Positions 57,701 to 64,000 of a DNA stretch of 64,000 nt are shown one piece after another. The number at the start of each line of letters is the position of its first letter. The stretch's first letter is position 1. The notes under the pieces are model-generated. The model had not been told where the DNA came from. It saw only the letters and a list, made by a program, of their open reading frames with translations, and searched no databases. Both the position numbers and the translations under genes were made by a program. This stretch comes from Struthio camelus (Eukaryota; Chordata; Aves; Struthioniformes; Struthionidae), in contig NC_090982.1 in NCBI RefSeq assembly GCF_040807025.1, forward strand, positions 89,777,463-89,841,462, in the 5' to 3' direction.

Positions 57701-60700
57701 CTCGTTGGTGCCCTCGGCTGGCCAGAAATCGGTACTGCAGGCGAAGCGGGGCGCATGCGCAGTGGTTTCGGCGTGGCTCGTTGGTGCCCTCGGCTGGCCA
57801 GAAATCGGTACTGCAGGCGAAGCGGGGCGCATGCGCAGTGGTTTCGGCGTGGCTCGTTGGTGCCCTCGGCTGGCCAGAAATCGGTACTGCAGGCGAAGCG
57901 GGGCGCATGCGCACTGGGTTTCGGCGTGGCTCGTTGGTGCCCTCGGCTGGCCAGAAATCGGTACTGCAGCCCGAAAAAACGGTCCTGCAGGCGAAGCGGG
58001 GCGCATGCGCACTGGGTTTCGGCGTGGCTCGTGGGTGCCCTCGGCTGGCCAGAAATCGGTACTGCAGGCGAAGCGGGGCGCATGCGCAGTGGTTTCGGCG
58101 TGGCTCGTTGGTGCCCTCGGCTGGCCAGAAATCGGTACTGCAGGCGAAGCGGGGCGCATGCGCAGTGGTTTCGGCGTGGCTCGTTGGTGCCCTCGGCTGG
58201 CCAGAAATCGGTACTGCAGGCGAAGCGGGGCGCATGCGCAGTGGTTTCGGCGTGGCTCGTTGGTGCCCTCGGCTGGCCAGAAATCGGTACTGCAGGCGAA
58301 GCGGGGCGCATGCGCAGTGGTTTCGGCGTGGCTCGTTGGTGCCCTCGGCTGGCCAAAAATCGGTACTGCAGCCCGAAATATCGGTACTGCAGGCGAAGCG
58401 GGGCGCATGCGCAGTGGTTTCGGCGTGGCTCGTTGGTGCCCTCGGCTGGCCAGAAATCGGTACTGCAGGCGAAGCGGGGCGCAGGCGCAGTGGTTTCGGC
58501 GTGGCTCGTTGGTGCCCTCGGCTGGCCAGAAATCGGTACTGCAGGCGAAGCGGGGCGCAGGCGCAGTGGTTTCGGCGTGGCTCGTTGGTGCCCTCGGCTG
58601 GCCAGAAATCGGTACTGCAGGCGAAGCGGGGCGCATGCGCACTGGGTTTCGGCGTGGCTCGTTGGTGCCCTCGGCTGGCCAGAAATCGGTACTGCAGGCG
58701 AAGCGGGGCGCAGGCGCAGTGGTTTCGGCGTGGCTCGTTGGTGCCCTCGGCTGGCCAGAAATCGGTCCTGCAGGCGAAGCGGGGCGCATGCGCAGTGGTT
58801 TCGGCGTGGCTCGTGGGGGCCCTCGGCTGGCCAGAAATCGGTACTGCAGGCGAAGCGGGGCGCAGGCGCAGTGGTTTCGGCGTGGCTCGTTGGTGCCCTC
58901 GGCTGGCCAGAAATCGGTACTGCAGGCGAAGCGGGGCGCATGCGCAGTGGTTTCGGCGTGGCTCGTTGGTGCCCTCGGCTGGCCAGAAATCGGTACTGCA
59001 GGCGAAGCGGGGCGCATGCGCAGTGGTTTCGGCGTGGCTCGTTGGTGCCCTCGGCTGGCCAGAAATCGGTACTGCAGGCGAAGCGGGGCGCATGCGCAGT
59101 GGTTTCGGCGTGGCTCGTTGGTGCCCTCGGCTGGCCAGAAATCGGTACTGCAGGCGAAGCGGGGCGCAGGCGCAGTGGTTTCGGCGTGGCTCGTGGGTGC
59201 CCTCGGCTGGCCAGAAATCGGTACTGCAGGCGAAGCGGGGCGCATGCGCAGTGGTTTCGGCGTGGCTCGTTGGTGCCCTCGGCTGGCCAGAAATCGGTAC
59301 TGCAGCACGAAAAATCGGTACTGCAGGCGAAGCGGGGCGCATGCGCACTGGGTTTCGGCGTGGCTCGTTGGTGCCCTCGGCTGGCCAGAAATCGGTACTG
59401 CAGCCCGAAAAATCGGTACTGCAGGCGAAGCGGGGCGCATGCGCAGTGGTTTCGGCGTGGCTCGTTGGTGCCCTCGGCTGGCCAGAAATCGGTACTGCAG
59501 GCGAAGCGGGGCGCATGCGCAGTGGTTTCGGCGTGGCTCGTTGGTGCCCTCGGCTGGCCAGAAATCGGTACTGCAGGCGAAGCGGGGCGCATGCGCAGTG
59601 GTTTCGGCGTGGCTCGTTGGTGCCCTCGGCTGGCGAAAAATCGGTACTGCAGGCGAAGCGGGGCGCAGGCGCAGTGGTTTCGGCGTGGCTCGTTGGTGCC
59701 CTCGGCTGGCCAGAAATCGGTACTGCAGGCGAAGCGGGGCGCATGCGCAGTAGTTTCGGCGTGGCTCGTGGGTGCCCTCGGCTGGCCAGAAATCGGTACT
59801 GCAGCACGAAAAATCGGTACTGCAGGCGAAGCGGGGCGCATGCGCACTGGGTTTCGGCGTGGCTCGTTGGTGCCCTCGGCTGGCCAGAAATCGGTACTGC
59901 AGCCCGAAAAATCGGTACTGCAGGCGAAGCGGGGCGCATGCGCACTGGGTTTCGGCGTGGCTCGTTGGTGCCCTCGGCTGGCCAGAAATCGGTACTGCAG
60001 GCGAAGCGGGGCGCATGCGCAGTGGTTTCGGCGTGGCTCGTTGGTGCCCTCGGCTGGCCAGAAATCGGTACTGCAGGCGAAGCGGGGCGCAGGCGCAGTG
60101 GTTTCGGCGTGGCTCGTTGGTGCCCTCGGCTGGCCAGAAATCGGTACTGCAGGCGAAGCGGGGCGCAGGCGCACTGGGTTTCGGCGTGGCTCGTTGGTGC
60201 CCTCGGCTGGCCAGAAATCGGTACTGCAGGCGAAGCGGGGCGCATGCGCACTGGGTTTCGGCGTGGCTCGTGGGTGCCCTCGGCTGGCCAGAAATCGGTA
60301 CTGCAGCCCGAAAAAACGGTCCTGCAGGCGAAGCGGGGCGCATGCGCACTGGGTTTCGGCGTGGGTCGTTGGTGCCCTCGGCTGGCCAGAAATCGGTACT
60401 GCAGGCGAAGCGGGGCGCATGCGCAGTGGTTTCGGCGTGGCTCGTTGGTGCCCTCGGCTGGCCAGAAATCGGTACTGCAGGCGAAGCGGGGCGCAGGCGC
60501 AGTGGTTTCGGCGTGGCTCGTTGGTGCCCTCGGCTGGCCAGAAATCGGTACTGCAGGCGAAGCGGGGCGCAGGCGCACTGGGTTTCGGCGTGGCTCGTTG
60601 GTGCCCTCGGCTGGCCAGAAATCGGTACTGCAGGCGAAGCGGGGCGCATGCGCACTGGGTTTCGGCGTGGCTCGTGGGTGCCCTCGGCTGGCCAGAAATC

Positions 60701-63700
60701 GGTACTGCAGCCCGAAAAAACGGTCCTGCAGGCGAAGCGGGGCGCATGCGCACTGGGTTTCGGCGTGGGTCGTTGGTGCCCTCGGCTGGCCAGAAATCGG
60801 TACTGCAGGCGAAGCGGGGCGCATGCGCAGTGGTTTCGGCGTGGCTCGTTGGTGCCCTCGGCTGGCCAGAAATCGGTACTGCAGGCGAAGCGGGGCGCAG
60901 GCGCAGTGGTTTCGGCGTGGCTCGTTGGTGCCCTCGGCTGGCCAGAAATCGGTACTGCAGCGCGAAAAATCCGTACTGCAGGCGAAGCGGGGCGCATGCG
61001 CACTGGGTTTCGGTGTGGCTCGTGGGTGCCCTCGGCTGGCCAGAAATCGGTACTGCAGGCGAAGCGGGGCGCAGGCGCAGTGGTTTCGGCGTGGCTCGTT
61101 GGTGCCCTCGGCTGGCCAAAAATCGGTACTGCAGGCGAAGCGGGGTGCATGCGCAGTGGTTTCGGCGTGGCTCGTTGGTGCCCTCGGCTGGCCAGAAATC
61201 GGTACTGCAGGCGAAGCGGGGCGCAGGCGCAGTGGTTTCGGCGTGGCTCGTTGGTGCCCTCGGCTGGCCAGAAATCGGTACTGCAGGCGAAGCGGGGCGC
61301 AGGCGCAGTGGTTTCGGCGTGGCTCGTTGGTGCCCTCGGCTGGCCAGAAATCGGTACTGCAGGCGAAGCGGGGCGCAGGCGCAGTGGTTTCGGCGTGGCT
61401 CGTTGGTGCCCTCGGCTGGCCAGAAATCGGTACTGCAGGCGAAGCGGGGCGCATGCGCACTGGGTTTCGGCGTGGCTCGTGGGTGCCCTCGGCTGGCCAG
61501 AAATCGGTACTGCAGCCCGAAAAATCGGTACTGCAGGCGAAGCGGGGCGCATGCGCACTGGGTTTCGGCGTGGCTCGTTGGTGCCCTCGGCTGGCCAGAA
61601 ATCGGTACTGCAGCCCGAAAAATCGGTACTGCAGGCGAAGCGGGGCGCATGCGCACTGGGTTTCGGCGTGGCTCGTGGGTGCCCTCGGCTGGCCAGAAAT
61701 CGGTACTGCAGGCGAAGCGGGGCGCATGCGCAGTGGTTTCGGCGTGGCTCGTTGGTGCCCTCGGCTGGCCAGAAATTGGTACTGCAGGCGAAGCGGGGCG
61801 CAGGCGCAGTGGTTTCGGCGTGGCTCGTTGGTGCCCTCGGCTGGCCAGAAATCGGTACTGCAGGCGAAGCGGGGCGCATGCGCACTGGGTTTCGGCGTGA
61901 CTCGTGGGTGCCCTCGGCTGGCCAGAAATCGGTACTGCAGGCGAAGCGGGGCGCATGCGCACTGGGTTTCGGCGTGGCTCGTTGGTGCCCTCGGCTGGCC
62001 AGAAATCGGTACTGCAGGCGAAGCGGGGCGCAGGCGCAGTGGTTTCGGCGTGGCTCGTTGGTGCCCTCGGCTGGCCAGAAATCGGTACTGCAGGCGAAGC
62101 GGGGCGCAGGCGCAGTGGTTTCGGCGTGACTCGTGGGTGCCCTCGGCTGGCCAGAAATCGGTACTGCAGGCGAAGCGGGGCGCATGCGCAGTGGTTTCGG
62201 CGTGGCTCGTGGGTGCCCTCGGCTGGCCAGAAATCGGTACTGCAGGCGAAGCGGGGCGCAGGCGCACTGGGTTTCGGCGTGGCTCGTTGGTGCCCTCGGC
62301 TGGCCAGAAATCGGTACTGCAGGCGAAGCGGGGCGCATGCGCACTGGGTTTCGGCGTGGCTCGTGGGTGCCCTCGGCTGGCCAGAAATCGGTACTGCAGC
62401 CCGAAAAAACGGTCCTGCAGGCGAAGCGGGGCGCATGCGCACTGGGTTTCGGCGTGGCTCGTTGGTGCCCTCGGCTGGCCAGAAATCGGTACTGCAGGCG
62501 AAGCGGGGCGCATGCGCAGTGGTTTCGGCGTGGCTCGTTGGTGCCCTCGGCTGGCCAGAAATCGGTACTGCAGGCGAAGCGGGGCGCAGGCGCAGTGGTT
62601 TCGGCGTGGCTCGTTGGTGCCCTCGGCTGGCCAGAAATCGGTACTGCAGGCGAAGCGGGGCGCATGCGCACTGGGTTTCGGCGTGGCTCGTTGGTGCCCT
62701 CGGCTGGCCAGAAATCGGTACTGCAGGCGAAGCGGGGCGCATGCGCACTGGGTTTCGGCGTGGCTCGTGGGTGCCCTCGGCTGGCCAGAAATCGGTACTG
62801 CAGCACGAAAAATCGGTACTGCAGGCGAAGCGGGGCGCATGCGCACTGGGTTTCGGCGTGGCTCGTTGGTGCCCTCGGCTGGCCAGAAATCGGTACTGCA
62901 GGCGAAGCGGGGCGCAGGCGCAGTGGTTTCGGCGTGGCTCGTTGGTGCCCTCGGCTGGCCAGAAATCGGTACTGCAGGCGAAGCGGGGCGCAGGCGCACT
63001 GGGTTTCGGCGTGGCTCGTTGGTGCCCTCGGCTGGCCAGAAATCGGTACTGCAGGCGAAGCGGGGCGCAGGCGCAGTGGTTTCGGCGTGGCTCGTTGGTG
63101 CCCTCGGCTGGCCAGAAATCGGTACTGCAGGCGAAGCGGGGCGCAGGCGCACTGGGTTTCGGCGTGGCTCGTGGGTGCCCTCGGCTGGCCAGAAATCGGT
63201 ACTGCAGCCCGAAAAAACGGTCCTGCAGGCGAAGCGGGGCGCATGCGCACTGGGTTTCGGCGTGGCTCGTTGGTGCCCTCGGCTGGCCAGAAATCGGTAC
63301 TGCAGCGCGAAAAATCGGTACTGCAGGCGAAGCGGGGCGCAGGCGCAGTGGTTTCGGCGTGGCTCGTGGGTGCCCTCGGCTGGCCAGAAATCGGTACTGC
63401 AGGCGAAGCGGGGCGCATGCGCAGTGGTTTCGGCGTGGCTCGTTGGTGCCCTCGGCTGGCCAGAAATCGGTCCTGCAGCGCGAAAAATCGGTACTGCAGG
63501 CGAAGCGGGGCGCATGCGCACTGGGTTTCGGCGTGACTCGTGGGTGCCCTCGGCTGGCCAGAAATCGGTACTACAGCCCGAAAAATCGGTACTGCAGGCG
63601 AAGCGGGGCGCAGGCGCAGTGGTTTCGGCGTGGCTCGTTGGTGCCCTCGGCTGGCCAGAAATCGGTCCTGCAGCGCGAAAAATCCGTACTGCAGGCGAAG

Positions 63701-64000
63701 CGGGGCGCATGCGCACTGGGTTTCGGTGTGGCTCGTTGGTGCCCTCGGCTGGCGAGAAATCGGTACTGCAGGCGAAGCGGGGCGCATGCGCAGTGGTTTC
63801 GGCGTGGCTCGTTGGTGCCCTCGGCTGGCCAAAAATCGGTACTGCAGGCGAAGCGGGGTGCATGCGCAGTGGTTTCGGCGTGGCTCGTTGGTGCCCTCGG
63901 CTGGCCAGAAATCGGTACTGCAGGCGAAGCGGGGCGCAGGCGCAGTGGTTTCGGCGTGGCTCGTTGGTGCCCTCGGCTGGCCAGAAATCGGTACTGCAGG
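54758..64000 (+). repeat. 76/77-bp NRF1/PstI minisatellite, array 3 (right end outside window)
   Basis: Same monomer family as the other two arrays. It follows array 2 in the order of its variant monomers for more than 9 kb. The offset from array 2 slips from 29,997 to about 29,922, 29,618 and 29,542 bp, so whole monomers have been gained or lost (about one, then four, then one) while the rest stayed in register. This indicates that the array was copied together with the 14-kb unit and then changed by monomer-scale slippage or unequal exchange. Confidence 0.97.

Noticed and set aside
54701-63832. Giant repeat protein of about 3,000 residues on the minus strand
   Set aside because: All six frames are open because the monomer lacks stops. 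Monomer lengths of 76 and 77 bp shift the frame at each copy, and there is no codon-level conservation of one frame.

Overview
The window is eukaryotic nuclear DNA, most likely from a vertebrate. It has CpG-island promoters, spliceosomal-type splice signals, AATAAA signals, endogenous-retrovirus fossils and promoter motifs of the animal NRF1, ETS, ZNF143 and YY1 types. A bird or other sauropsid is my guess; no diagnostic element such as a CR1 tail was found. There are no bacterial operons, rRNA or tRNA genes, or CRISPR arrays.

The layout is a tandem macrosatellite with a period of about 30 kb (29,995-29,997 bp). Each period has about 14.2 kb of low-copy sequence and about 11-16 kb of a GC-rich minisatellite with a 76/77-bp monomer. 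Array 1 (1-10,520) enters from the left. Unit copy 1 runs from 10,521 to 24,760, array 2 (complete) from 24,761 to 40,515, unit copy 2 from 40,516 to 54,757, and array 3 from 54,758 out of the right end. The two 14.2-kb copies look almost identical: I found two substitutions and one 2-bp indel. The minisatellite arrays differ from one another by kilobases. Each monomer carries one site close to the NRF1 consensus (GCGCATGCGC or GCGCAGGCGC), a PstI site and about nine CpGs. The very long reading frames in all six frames (up to about 4,380 codons) are by-products of a monomer lacking stop codons and are not proteins.

The right end of each array runs directly into a CpG island with three further NRF1-type palindromes and an ATG in strong context, followed by a splice donor. 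This is the best candidate first exon (10,709-10,794 and 40,704-40,789). Downstream are several exon-like segments and a possible terminal exon with a poly(A) signal near 18,101. I do not recognise the product, and the exon chain is not established.

A second promoter-like array lies at 19,005-19,435. It consists of about seven units of 57-65 bp, each joining ZNF143-like, ETS-like and YY1-like sites. The rest of the unit contains an internal duplication (14,572-15,880 against 19,580-21,112, with a third partial copy near 23,330), two pyrimidine-rich minisatellites, two broken ERV pol fossils of one family (13,280-14,005 and 23,480-24,060) and unremarkable intergenic DNA. The main biological interest is a tandemly amplified, very recently homogenised unit whose putative promoter abuts roughly 200 potential NRF1 sites.
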